A stretch of DNA of 14,616 nt from an uncultured Oscillospiraceae bacterium. GTDB lineage: Bacteria > Bacillota > Clostridia > Oscillospirales > Ruminococcaceae. Position 1 is the stretch's first letter; each line of letters opens with the position of its first letter. Made by a program: the position numbers and the translations under genes. Below, piece after piece: positions 6,729-12,160 of the stretch. Under the pieces are notes generated by a model that ran no database searches, was not told where the DNA came from, and saw nothing but the letters and a program-made list of their open reading frames with translations. Where the stretch lies: assembly GCA_934465295.1 (NCBI GenBank), contig CAKSKU010000030.1, positions 1 through 14,616 of the forward strand, read 5' to 3'.

Positions 6729-7100
6729 TTACTTGGAAGCCTTCTTAGCAACTACTGCTGCAGCAGCAAGAGCAACAGGGATAACTGCGAGTGCGATAGG
6801 AGCGTTGCCTGTTGCAGGGTTGGAAGCTGTTGTATCATCAGCAGTTGTGTCGTCAGCAGCATCAGTATCAGCAGCAGCATCGTCATCATCAGTATCAACA
6901 TCAACGTCAGCATCAGCATCATCGCCATCATCGATGTCTGCATCGTCGTCATCGTCATCTACTGTATCGGATACTTCTGTGTCCGTTTCGTCGAGGTCAG
7001 CACCGCCATCTTCAATACCGGCAGCAGAAACTGTAAGGCTGAGCATAGAAGCAGCCATTGCGCAAGCTGCGATAGCAGCAAGAATCTTCTTCATTTTCAT
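6729..7100 (-). CDS. Short Asp-rich secreted protein with NPATGN membrane tail (array member 1)
   Basis: 123 residues from ATG at 7100. An in-frame ATG at 7115 lies inside the ribosome site (ATGGAGG), so the later start is preferred; ATG at 7094 is another option. Signal peptide MKMKKILAAIAACAMAASML...VSA. The mature region of about 65 residues is almost only Asp, Ala, Thr and Val (DTVDDDDDDADIDDGDDADA), with no sign of a folded domain. The tail is SNPATGNAPIALAVIPVALA then KKASK. NPATGN is closer to known NPxTG sortase motifs than the tails of the other three array proteins. It reads as a linker plus anchor: an acidic surface filament, calcium binder or spacer (all inference). It is the most upstream gene of the array, with its own promoter and terminator. 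Confidence 0.75.
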   Translation of the reverse strand: MKMKKILAAIAACAMAASMLSLTVSAAGIEDGGADLDETDTEVSDTVDDDDDDADIDDGDDADADVDVDTDDDDAAADTDAADDTTADDTTASNPATGNAPIALAVIPVALAAAAVVAKKASK

Positions 7101-7141
7101 TGTTGTTTCCTCCATTTAAGTTATTTTTTAATCACCACAAT

Positions 7142-7160
7142 CATAATCATTGTGATTATG
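7142..7160 (-). promoter_or_regulatory. Palindrome at the transcription start of the Asp-rich gene
   Basis: CATAATCA-TTG-TGATTATG is a perfect 8-bp inverted repeat. It begins 5 bp after the -10 element and spans the expected transcription start. It could be a repressor operator or a leader hairpin. Confidence 0.5.
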
Positions 7161-7165
7161 CTGAT

Positions 7166-7193
7166 ATTATAACATAGTCTGCCCGAAATTCAA
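7166..7193 (-). promoter_or_regulatory. SigA-type promoter, array member 1
   Basis: Minus strand TTGAAT (7188-7193), 16-nt spacer, TATAAT (7166-7171). Confidence 0.78.
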
Positions 7194-7219
7194 AGCATTA
7201 TTCTGACGTATTTTTTTTG

Positions 7220-7313
7220 CATTTTCTGCTTTTTTTTAAGCATTTTGCCTAAATCGGCAGAAAATGGTGTGAATTTGATTAAAATTCGGTTACAACGGTT
7301 AAAATCGCTGTAA
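7220..7313. promoter_or_regulatory. Inverted repeats upstream of the Asp-rich gene
   Basis: The 370-bp gap between 7116 and 7486 is AT-rich and holds no convincing gene. A perfect 10-bp inverted repeat (7220-7229 with 7257-7266, CATTTTCTGC and its complement) starts 27 bp upstream of the -35 element. A second, imperfect one (TTACAaCG / CGcTGTAA) lies at about 7288-7313. These are possible regulator sites or fold-back DNA; function unknown. Confidence 0.35.
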
Positions 7314-7476
7314 TTTTGCAAAACGATTACATTACATATAGTATAATCGCCCAAAATGATAAATCATCGTAATAACTGCACCGAACAAGCCGAAAAAGCA
7401 AGCCGCCGCAGTCCGGAATGTGCCGATCATCAGAACACAGCTTATATATTATATCCAGTGCCTTTAGGGTTAAACC

Positions 7477-7503
7477 AAAAGCGCCCTTATTCAGAGCGCT
7501 TTT
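7477..7503. terminator. Terminator, possibly bidirectional, at the end of the 89-residue gene
   Basis: AAAAGCGC (7477-7484) and GCGCTTTT (7496-7503) form perfect 8-bp arms around 11 nt that include the stop codon of the 89-residue gene. The U-run is better on the plus strand (TTTTTTG) than on the minus strand (TTTTGGTTT), so it may act in both directions. Confidence 0.6.
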
Positions 7504-7756
7504 TTGTCTTTTGTGCCAATATTTTATCGTAGATCTGATACATCCGCTTTCCACGCTCATTTACGGTATTTTGATCATCCATACCATCGTTGACTATATC
7601 GAAATTCATTAAATCTTGAAAATCCGAATAATCTTCTACTTGAAAAGTCATTGTATTTTCATCATAAGGTGCAGATGAAATAATGCTTTTTTCAGACAAC
7701 TCCATATTATTGACTAAAAAATCATAATCTTTTTTATTTAACTCCAAAGTTACCAT
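7487..7756 (-). CDS. Hypothetical 89-residue cytosolic protein
   Basis: I do not recognise a family. The product is small, soluble and charged: it begins MVTLELNKKDYDFLVNNMEL, has a central acidic region (YSDFQDLMNFDIVNDGMDD) and ends in a basic helix (RGKRMYQIYDKILAQKTKKR). There is no signal peptide, membrane segment or cysteine pair. The start at 7756 has AGGGA only about 4 nt upstream, so the ribosome site is crowded; an ATG at codon 18 is an alternative. It lies 198 nt downstream of metG on the same strand, separated by repeats, and its stop codon is embedded in a terminator hairpin. No close promoter is obvious, so it may depend on read-through from metG. Lower GC than its neighbours. 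Confidence 0.6.
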   Translation of the reverse strand: MVTLELNKKDYDFLVNNMELSEKSIISSAPYDENTMTFQVEDYSDFQDLMNFDIVNDGMDDQNTVNERGKRMYQIYDKILAQKTKKRSE

Positions 7757-7838
7757 AATTCCCTATCGGTGCATATATGCGGTTGAACAACTGCACAAGC
7801 AAATCACAGTTTGTTTTAAAAAAGTCCTACACGCAGCA

Positions 7839-7859
7839 GGGCGGATATAGAATCCACCC
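7839..7859. repeat. GGGCGGAT hairpin, dispersed intergenic repeat type
   Basis: GGGCGGAT-ATAGA-ATCCACCC forms an 8-bp stem on the minus strand (one G.U), flanked by CCTACG. I have seen similar GGCGGAT...ATCCGCCCCTACG hairpins between genes of gut Clostridia; that is memory, not a search. It lies downstream of metG but lacks an adjacent U-run. Confidence 0.45.
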
Positions 7860-7892
7860 CTACGATTTTACAATATTTTGCGGAGCAAAAAT

Positions 7893-7955
7893 AATTACGC
7901 ATTACGAATTACGCATTAAAATTAATTCCGAATTCCGAATTCCGCATTCCGAATT
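7893..7955. repeat. Degenerate short tandem repeats at the 3' end of metG
   Basis: Two blocks of 6-7-bp units, AATTACGCATTACGAATTACGC and then ATTCCGAATTCCGAATTCCG, run up to the first base of the metG stop codon. Dispersed repeats of this kind are common in some Clostridia intergenic regions. Confidence 0.65.
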
Positions 7956-9892
7956 TATCTGAGCTTTGCTCCGTTCGGAACGTCCTTGTCGATGAAGATA
8001 ACTCTTGCATCTTCGCCGACATCAGCGGCTACGATCATTCCCTCGCTCTCTACACCGCAGAGCTTTGCAGGCGAGAGGTTTGCTACTACGATAACTTTCT
8101 TGCCGATAAGGTCTTCGGGCTGATACCATTTTGCAATGCCCGAAACTACCTGTCTGCCGCCCACTCCGTCATCGAGCTGAAGTTTAAGGAGCTTCTTTGC
8201 CTTCGGAACTTTCTCACATTCCTTGACTTCCGCAACACGGAGGTCTACCTTGCCGAAGTCGTCTATCGAAATGATATCGGAGAGAGGAACGACATTTGAA
8301 GCCTCTTCTTCAGCAGGAGCGTTGGACTTGATAAGAGTATTGAGTTCGTCAATTTCCTTTTCAACATCAATTCTCGGGAAGAGGAGATCGCCCTTCTTTA
8401 CTGTAACATTTGCAGGGAGAACGCCGAACCTGCCGAGGTTCTCATACTTTACATCGTCCTCCGATGCGCCGATCTGCTCCCATACCTTTGGCATTGTTGC
8501 AGGCATAAACGGAGCGAGAACTGCGGAGATGATCCTTATCGTATCGAGGAGATTGTAAAGAACAGCCGCAAGTCTTGGCTTGTTTGCTTCGTCCTTGGCG
8601 AGTATCCAAGGCGTGGTCTCGTCAATGTACTTGTTTGAACGTGAAACTACCTTGAATATTGCGATAAGAGCGTCCTGAAGCCTTGTATTCTCAACGCAGT
8701 CATCGACCTTTGCAAGGAGCGATGTTGCTTCGGCGATAAGCTCATCGTCAAATTCGCCGCTCTGCTTTTCGGTCGGAAGTGTGCCGTCAAAATATTTGAG
8801 CGTCATTGCAACGGTTCTCGAAACGAGGTTTCCGAGTCCGTTCGCAAGGTCGGAGTTGATGCGGTTTATCATTATCTCGTTGGAGAATGCGCTGTCTGCG
8901 CCGAGAGCCATTTCACGCAAAATGTGGTAACGGATAGCGTCTGCGCCGTAGCGTTCGCTCAAAACGAACGGGTCAACGACATTGCCGAGCGATTTGCTCA
9001 TCTTCTGTCCGTTAAAGGTTATCCAGCCGTGAACTGCGAGGTGCTTCGGGAGCGGCAGGTCGAGTGCCATGAGCATTGCAGGCCAGATGATAGCGTGGAA
9101 ACGCATGATATCCTTTGCGACCATGTGGACATCGGCAGGCCAATACTTGTCATAGTCGTTGTGTGCGCTGTTCTGATAGCCGAGGGCTGTGATATAGTTG
9201 GAAAGCGCATCTATCCAGACGTAAACAACGTGGTTGGGGTCAAAAGTTATCGGAATTCCCCATTTGAAGCTTGTTCTTGAAACACAGAGGTCTTCAAGAC
9301 CAGGCTTGATGAAGTTGTTTACAAGTTCGGTAGCTCTTGTCTTTGGGCGGAGGTAGTCTGTTTCGGTGAGAAGCTTCTCGATGCGGTCTGCGAACGGCGA
9401 CATTTTGAAGAAGTAAGCCTCTTCCTTTGCCTCGATAACATCTCTTCCGCACTCGGGGCATTTGCCGTCAACGAGCTGGGATTCTGTCCAGAAGCTTTCG
9501 CACGGAGTACAGTATTTTCCGACATATTCGCCCTTATAAATGTATCCTCTGTCGTAAAGCTCCTTGAAGATTTTCTGTACAGCTTCAACATGGTAGTCAT
9601 CGGTAGTGCGGATATAGCGGTCGTAGCTGATACCCATACATTCCCAAAGCTTTTTGAAGGTCTTTACGACCTCGTCAACATATTCCTTTGGGGTAACTCC
9701 CGCTGCCTTAGCTTTTTCTTCGATCTTCTGACCGTGCTCGTCCGTTCCTGTGAGGAACATAACGTCATAGCCCTGCATACGCTTGTATCTTGCAATGGTA
9801 TCGCAGGCAACGGTCGTGTAGCAGTGTCCGATGTGCGGATTTCCCGATGGGTAATAGATCGGGGTCGTGATATAAAAAGGTTTCTTTGGCAT
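7955..9892 (-). CDS. metG: Methionyl-tRNA synthetase
   Basis: 645 residues, the usual length for the bacterial form with a C-terminal tRNA-binding domain. It charges tRNA-Met with methionine in the cytosol, using ATP. HIGH is at 20-23 (NPHIGH) and KMSKS at 297-301. A single zinc knuckle has Cys128, Cys131, Cys145 and Cys148. The Rossmann core carries FLTGTDEHGQKIEE and VYVWIDALSNY. The anticodon-binding helical domain follows, and about 540-645 is the OB-fold tRNA-binding domain (DFGKVDLRVAEV, GRQVVSGIAKWY, LSPAKLCGVESEGM). The start at 9892 is chosen because MPKKPFYITTPIYYPSG is the conserved N-terminus and GGGAGG lies 9 nt upstream; an open frame continues upstream but crosses the promoter. 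Own promoter at 9932-9960; no T-box leader seen. Confidence 0.98.
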   Translation of the reverse strand: MPKKPFYITTPIYYPSGNPHIGHCYTTVACDTIARYKRMQGYDVMFLTGTDEHGQKIEEKAKAAGVTPKEYVDEVVKTFKKLWECMGISYDRYIRTTDDYHVEAVQKIFKELYDRGYIYKGEYVGKYCTPCESFWTESQLVDGKCPECGRDVIEAKEEAYFFKMSPFADRIEKLLTETDYLRPKTRATELVNNFIKPGLEDLCVSRTSFKWGIPITFDPNHVVYVWIDALSNYITALGYQNSAHNDYDKYWPADVHMVAKDIMRFHAIIWPAMLMALDLPLPKHLAVHGWITFNGQKMSKSLGNVVDPFVLSERYGADAIRYHILREMALGADSAFSNEIMINRINSDLANGLGNLVSRTVAMTLKYFDGTLPTEKQSGEFDDELIAEATSLLAKVDDCVENTRLQDALIAIFKVVSRSNKYIDETTPWILAKDEANKPRLAAVLYNLLDTIRIISAVLAPFMPATMPKVWEQIGASEDDVKYENLGRFGVLPANVTVKKGDLLFPRIDVEKEIDELNTLIKSNAPAEEEASNVVPLSDIISIDDFGKVDLRVAEVKECEKVPKAKKLLKLQLDDGVGGRQVVSGIAKWYQPEDLIGKKVIVVANLSPAKLCGVESEGMIVAADVGEDARVIFIDKDVPNGAKLR

Positions 9893-9931
9893 AAACTTTA
9901 TCCTCCCGTAAAATTCAAGATTATCGCTCAT

Positions 9932-9960
9932 ATTATACCATAATATATATAAAAAATCAA
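9932..9960 (-). promoter_or_regulatory. metG: SigA-type promoter of metG
   Basis: Minus strand TTGATT (9955-9960), 17-nt spacer, TATAAT (9932-9937). The leader is only about 35 nt, too short for a T-box or SAM riboswitch. Confidence 0.82.
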
Positions 9961-9977
9961 GAGTGGGATAAAAATGC

Positions 9978-10009
9978 AAAAAAAAAATGCAGGACAACGG
10001 TGCCCTGCA
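9978..10009 (-). terminator. Strong terminator ending the candidate small RNA upstream of metG
   Basis: TGCAGGGCA (minus strand, 10001-10009) pairs with TGTCCTGCA (9988-9996) over 9 bp with one G.U and a 4-nt loop, followed by ten U residues (9978-9987). No long reading frame precedes it, so it must end a non-coding or very short transcript. Confidence 0.88.
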
Positions 10010-10117
10010 AAAGTGAAATGAATTGAAATAAGATAAATATGTGTAGAACAAAAGAAAGGAGACAACAAAACGGATGTTAAACATTTTAAAAATAGAATTT
10101 AGAAGAATTCTAACATC
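9978..10117 (-). ncRNA. Candidate small RNA, about 140 nt
   Basis: The unit is bounded by a consensus promoter (10124-10152) and a strong terminator (9978-10009), with no good reading frame on this strand. Near the 5' end GATGTTA and TAACATC (7-bp arms) enclose a second hairpin, AGAATT/AATTCT. The middle is unpaired, pyrimidine-rich, and contains UCUCCUUUCUUUUG, which is complementary to Shine-Dalgarno sequences. This layout (5' hairpins, open CU-rich region, terminator) is typical of trans-acting regulatory RNAs in Firmicutes. Targets are unknown. Alternative: on the opposite strand the same DNA encodes an 18-residue frame (10074-10130, MLNILKIEFRRILTSLLL) behind AAAGGAGA, in which case this RNA could be its antisense. 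Confidence 0.5.
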
Positions 10118-10123
10118 GTTATT

Positions 10124-10152
10124 ATTATAAACCATAAGTCTCTGTACGTCAA
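10124..10152 (-). promoter_or_regulatory. SigA-type promoter of the candidate small RNA
   Basis: Minus strand TTGACG (10147-10152), 17-nt spacer, TATAAT (10124-10129). One of the best promoter matches in the window. Confidence 0.75.
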
Positions 10153-10334
10153 CAGTTTTTGGCTAAAAAAACATTTTTTGTATAGTTGCACAAAACATTA
10201 GAGGAAATTATATAAACTTTGGATATTTTCGCTGTGCATAATGTAGAAAAGTTTAGAATATGAGGATAAAATAAGCTTCAACTTGTGTAATATAATTGCA
10301 AAAGAGACACAATTAAAATCAACTTTAATTTGTT

Positions 10335-10363
10335 ATGATATCACAAATATTCGCAAATGTCAA
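10335..10363 (-). promoter_or_regulatory. Orphan SigA-type promoter
   Basis: Minus strand TTGACA (10358-10363), 17-nt spacer, TATCAT (10335-10340). The roughly 170 nt downstream (10153-10334) is AT-rich, has small hairpins such as TTGTGT/ACACAA, and no reading frame with a ribosome site. It may drive a longer form of the small RNA. Confidence 0.6.
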
Positions 10364-10509
10364 TAGTTTTTATCCAATTGATAATTGAGAATTGACAATT
10401 GATAATTAGCAGTTGACAGTTAATAGTTAATTGCTTTTTTAATTGATAATTGACAGTTGAGAATTGGTAATCAATAATTTTTTTGTCGGAAATAAAACGA
10501 CTAAAACAC

Positions 10510-10570
10510 TTGACTTTTTGGCTCGCAAGTCTTATAACATAAGTATAAAAAGAGTATACCGACAGACGGT
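10510..10570 (+). promoter_or_regulatory. Plus-strand promoter with TetR-type operator-like site
   Basis: TTGACT (10510-10515), 17-nt spacer, TATAAC (10533-10538). About 20 bp further is ACCGACAGACGGT (10558-10570), with ACCG/CGGT arms. This fits the ACCGACNGNCGGT pattern typical of TetR-family operators in Clostridia (pattern from memory). No intact gene follows within the element. Confidence 0.5.
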
Positions 10571-10640
10571 CGCCCCCATATTGCGTTGAAGCTTAAAATC
10601 CACTCACCTCGTTCGTGAATTTTTGCTTTAAGGATAGATT

Positions 10641-10685
10641 ATGAGAAAAACAGAATTGGCGCAATTCACTATTATGGTTTTATGA
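10641..10685 (+). CDS. Very short frame after the orphan promoter, possible gene remnant
   Basis: ATG at 10641 follows AAGGATAG with suitable spacing and encodes MRKTELAQFTIMVL before a TGA. It sits about 95 nt downstream of a consensus promoter with an operator-like site. It could be the relic of a deleted gene, a leader peptide, or chance. Confidence 0.2.
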   Translation: MRKTELAQFTIMVL

Positions 10686-10734
10686 AACTTGATTTCTCAT
10701 ATTTCGTTTATCATATTTCGTGTGAATTGCGCCA
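10657..10734. repeat. 13-bp perfect inverted repeat, 78 bp overall
   Basis: TGGCGCAATTCAC (10657-10669) and GTGAATTGCGCCA (10722-10734) flank 52 bp. The interior has a direct repeat TCATATTTCGT (from 10697 and from 10711). TATGAGAAA / TTTCTCATA (10640-10648 with 10693-10701) is an interlocking inverted repeat that could form a pseudoknot or alternative fold. CATTGATCAA follows twice (from 10733 and from 10759). Confidence 0.7.
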
Positions 10735-10799
10735 TTGATCAAGTTAACAGTTGACAAGCATTGATCAAAAATTATCAATTGTCAATTATCAATTATCAA

Positions 10800-11144
10800 T
10801 TATAAAACGTCGTCCACGATGTCCTCTGCGCCTGTTACTACGTCGTTTACGATGTCGCCTGCGTCGGTGACGATATCCTCGATAAAGCCGTCGCCGTCGA
10901 TGTCGCCCGTGGTGCGGGTGGTCTCGTTGTTATCGTTTTTGGTCTCGCTGTTGTTATTGCCGTTAGCATTGCCGTTGTTGCCGTTGGTGCTGCTTTCGCT
11001 GTTCTGTGTTGTTGCCTGCGATGAATTCGATGTTGTCGAGGACATTCCGCCGTTTGAATTTGTATTGTTATCAGCTCTTCCGCAGCCCGTGAATGCAAGC
11101 ACTGCCGAGAGTGCCGCTGCGGCTATGAGTACCTTTTTCTTCAT
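10800..11144 (-). CDS. Small lipoprotein with Asn/Ser-rich linker and EF-hand-like loop
   Basis: 114 residues from ATG at 11144, preceded by AAAGGGG; the open frame further upstream lacks a ribosome site. Signal peptide MKKKVLIAAAALSAVLAFTG with lipobox AFTGC, so the mature protein is lipid-anchored at Cys21 on the outer face of the membrane. A linker of about 60 residues is rich in Asn, Ser, Thr and Gly. The C-terminus has GDIDGDGFIED, a DxDxDG calcium-loop pattern like half of a dockerin or EF-hand, then two related segments, DAGDIVNDVV and GAEDIVDDVL. I do not recognise a family. The stop codon coincides with the end of the MITE-like element, so the native C-terminus may have been cut. It is divergent from the sigma factor gene. 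Confidence 0.7.
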   Translation of the reverse strand: MKKKVLIAAAALSAVLAFTGCGRADNNTNSNGGMSSTTSNSSQATTQNSESSTNGNNGNANGNNNSETKNDNNETTRTTGDIDGDGFIEDIVTDAGDIVNDVVTGAEDIVDDVL

Positions 11145-11224
11145 TTTTTCCCCTTTCCGGCAAGGTTTTGCTCCGCTGCCGAGTGGATTTATGCTTATAC
11201 ATATATAAATGTGCAAACCCCGTA

Positions 11225-11259
11225 TGCTGATACTTTCAGCACTGATTTTTTCATCAGTG
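11225..11259 (-). promoter_or_regulatory. Twin hairpins in the lipoprotein leader
   Basis: CACTGAT/ATCAGTG (11240-11259) and TGCTGA/TCAGCA (11225-11241) are adjacent perfect stems that share two bases and so compete. A third possible stem (CGGCA/TGCCG) lies close to the ribosome site. I could not match this leader to any known riboswitch. Confidence 0.35.
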
Positions 11260-11414
11260 ACTTTATTTTGTCCGAAAAAATTTATTGTATTCGGGAAAAT
11301 TTTTTCTTTTTCATGCTCAGTTAGATTTACTTTAAGTATATTTTCAGCAGAATTTTCACTTTGTAAAGTATTTTTTAAAAAGATAATGTTAAATCTGCAC
11401 ATTTGAGGCGGCGA

Positions 11415-11444
11415 TATATAAAGTTTTATTGTGCAAGGTTACAA
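11415..11444 (-). promoter_or_regulatory. Possible promoter of the lipoprotein gene
   Basis: Minus strand TTGTAA (11439-11444), 18-nt spacer, TATATA (11415-11420). It would give a leader of about 260 nt. Weak match; no better candidate seen. The 436-bp divergent gap (11145-11580) holds no gene. Confidence 0.35.
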
Positions 11445-11502
11445 AAGTAGATTATTTTTGCAACAAAATGAGCTTTTTTTGCCACTTATTATATGACAGG
11501 TC

Positions 11503-11531
11503 TTTTAAAGGAAAAGATTTTGTGGTATAAT
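11503..11531 (+). promoter_or_regulatory. Promoter of the sigma factor operon
   Basis: TATAAT at 11526-11531 with a weak TTTTAA -35 at 11503-11508. The upstream-most ATG of the sigma frame (11530) lies inside this -10, so it cannot be the start. Confidence 0.6.
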
Positions 11532-11580
11532 GTTATTATTGATTATTCTGACCCTTTGGCAGATAAGAGGTGATAACAGC

Positions 11581-12141
11581 TTGAAGAACTCCGGCACTAA
11601 GGATAATAAAGATATAGATTTCGACAGGTGCGTGGAAATGGCAAGAGCAGGCGACCCCGATTCATTTGCGCAGCTCTATGCTTTGGTCTACAAGGACTTA
11701 TACCGCATTGCTTTAATAAACCTGAACAATAATCAGCATGACGCTTCCGATGTGGTTAGCGACACAGTCCTGGAGGCATATTCTTCCATTAAAAAATTAA
11801 GAGATGAAAAAGCATTCAAAAGCTGGATAATTAAAATTCTCACTGCAAAGATAAAAACAAAGCAGAAGGAATATATACAGAAAAACAATTTCAGCAATGA
11901 GCTTGATATTCTCGACAGTGTAGAACAAGAGAAGTCCGATGAGATCAATTACAACGGATTGGAAGTTATGGAGGAGTTTGCTAAACTGGACGAGGAAGAC
12001 AGACTTGTATTATCGCTCGGCGTTGTTTCGGGCTACAAAAGCGAAGAGATCGCCAAAATGCTCGGTATGTCTGCAAATACCGTTCGTTCAAAGGCGGCAC
12101 GAGCTAAACTGAAGCTTAAACAATTGCTGACGGAACGCTGA
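11581..12141 (+). CDS. ECF-type RNA polymerase sigma factor
   Basis: 186 residues from TTG at 11581, chosen because GAGGTGAT precedes it at proper spacing and upstream ATGs fall in the promoter. Region 2 is at about 24-90 (DPDSFAQLYALVYKDLYRIA, DASDVVSDTVLEAY, FKSWIIKIL). Region 4 is at about 136-183 (DRLVLSLGVVSGYKSEEIAK, MLGMSANTVRSKAARAK), with the helix-turn-helix that binds the -35 element. There is no region 1 or 3, as expected for an ECF factor. It directs RNA polymerase to a small regulon, probably under control of the membrane protein encoded 19 nt downstream, with which it forms an operon. Regulon and signal are unknown. Confidence 0.92.
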   Translation: MKNSGTKDNKDIDFDRCVEMARAGDPDSFAQLYALVYKDLYRIALINLNNNQHDASDVVSDTVLEAYSSIKKLRDEKAFKSWIIKILTAKIKTKQKEYIQKNNFSNELDILDSVEQEKSDEINYNGLEVMEEFAKLDEEDRLVLSLGVVSGYKSEEIAKMLGMSANTVRSKAARAKLKLKQLLTER

Positions 12142-12160
12142 TGGAAAGGAGGTTGGAATC

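Larger units (their letters stand above)
10376..10801. mobile_element. MITE-like element with 32-bp terminal inverted repeats
   Basis: The left end (10376-10407, AATTGATAATTGAGAATTGA...) and the right end (10770-10801) are reverse complements at 31 of 32 positions, and the match resumes outside (TTTTAT / ATAAAA). The left arm continues into further degenerate TTGACAGTT / AATTGATAATTG units to about 10479. No transposase gene is present and no clear target-site duplication is seen. The repeat units are themselves periodic (about 9 bp), so part of the match could reflect shared low complexity rather than a true mobile element. The right arm overlaps the lipoprotein stop codon. Confidence 0.5.

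Noticed and set aside
7322..7420. 33-residue hydrophobic frame on the minus strand (MIGTFRTAAACFFGLFGAVI...)
   Set aside because: There is no ribosome site before the ATG and the frame is closed just upstream; it looks like chance or a fragment.
10074..10130. 18-residue plus-strand peptide MLNILKIEFRRILTSLLL
   Set aside because: It has a good AAAGGAGA site but no plus-strand promoter, and it lacks a membrane segment; the minus-strand promoter and terminator fit better. Kept only as an alternative to the small RNA.
9893..10135. N-terminal extension of metG upstream of 9892
   Set aside because: It runs through the metG promoter and the upstream terminator, and the conserved N-terminus begins at 9892.
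9978..10152. T-box leader for metG
   Set aside because: The hairpin GCAGGGCACCGUUGUCCUGC recalls a T-box terminator, but the TGGNACC motif and the stem I/specifier region are absent, and metG has its own promoter downstream of this terminator.
10376..10801. CRISPR array
   Set aside because: The TTGATAATTG units are contiguous and degenerate with no unique spacers, and no cas genes are nearby.
11145..11402. N-terminal extension of the lipoprotein
   Set aside because: It would bury the signal peptide and lipobox; the start at 11144 has its own ribosome site.
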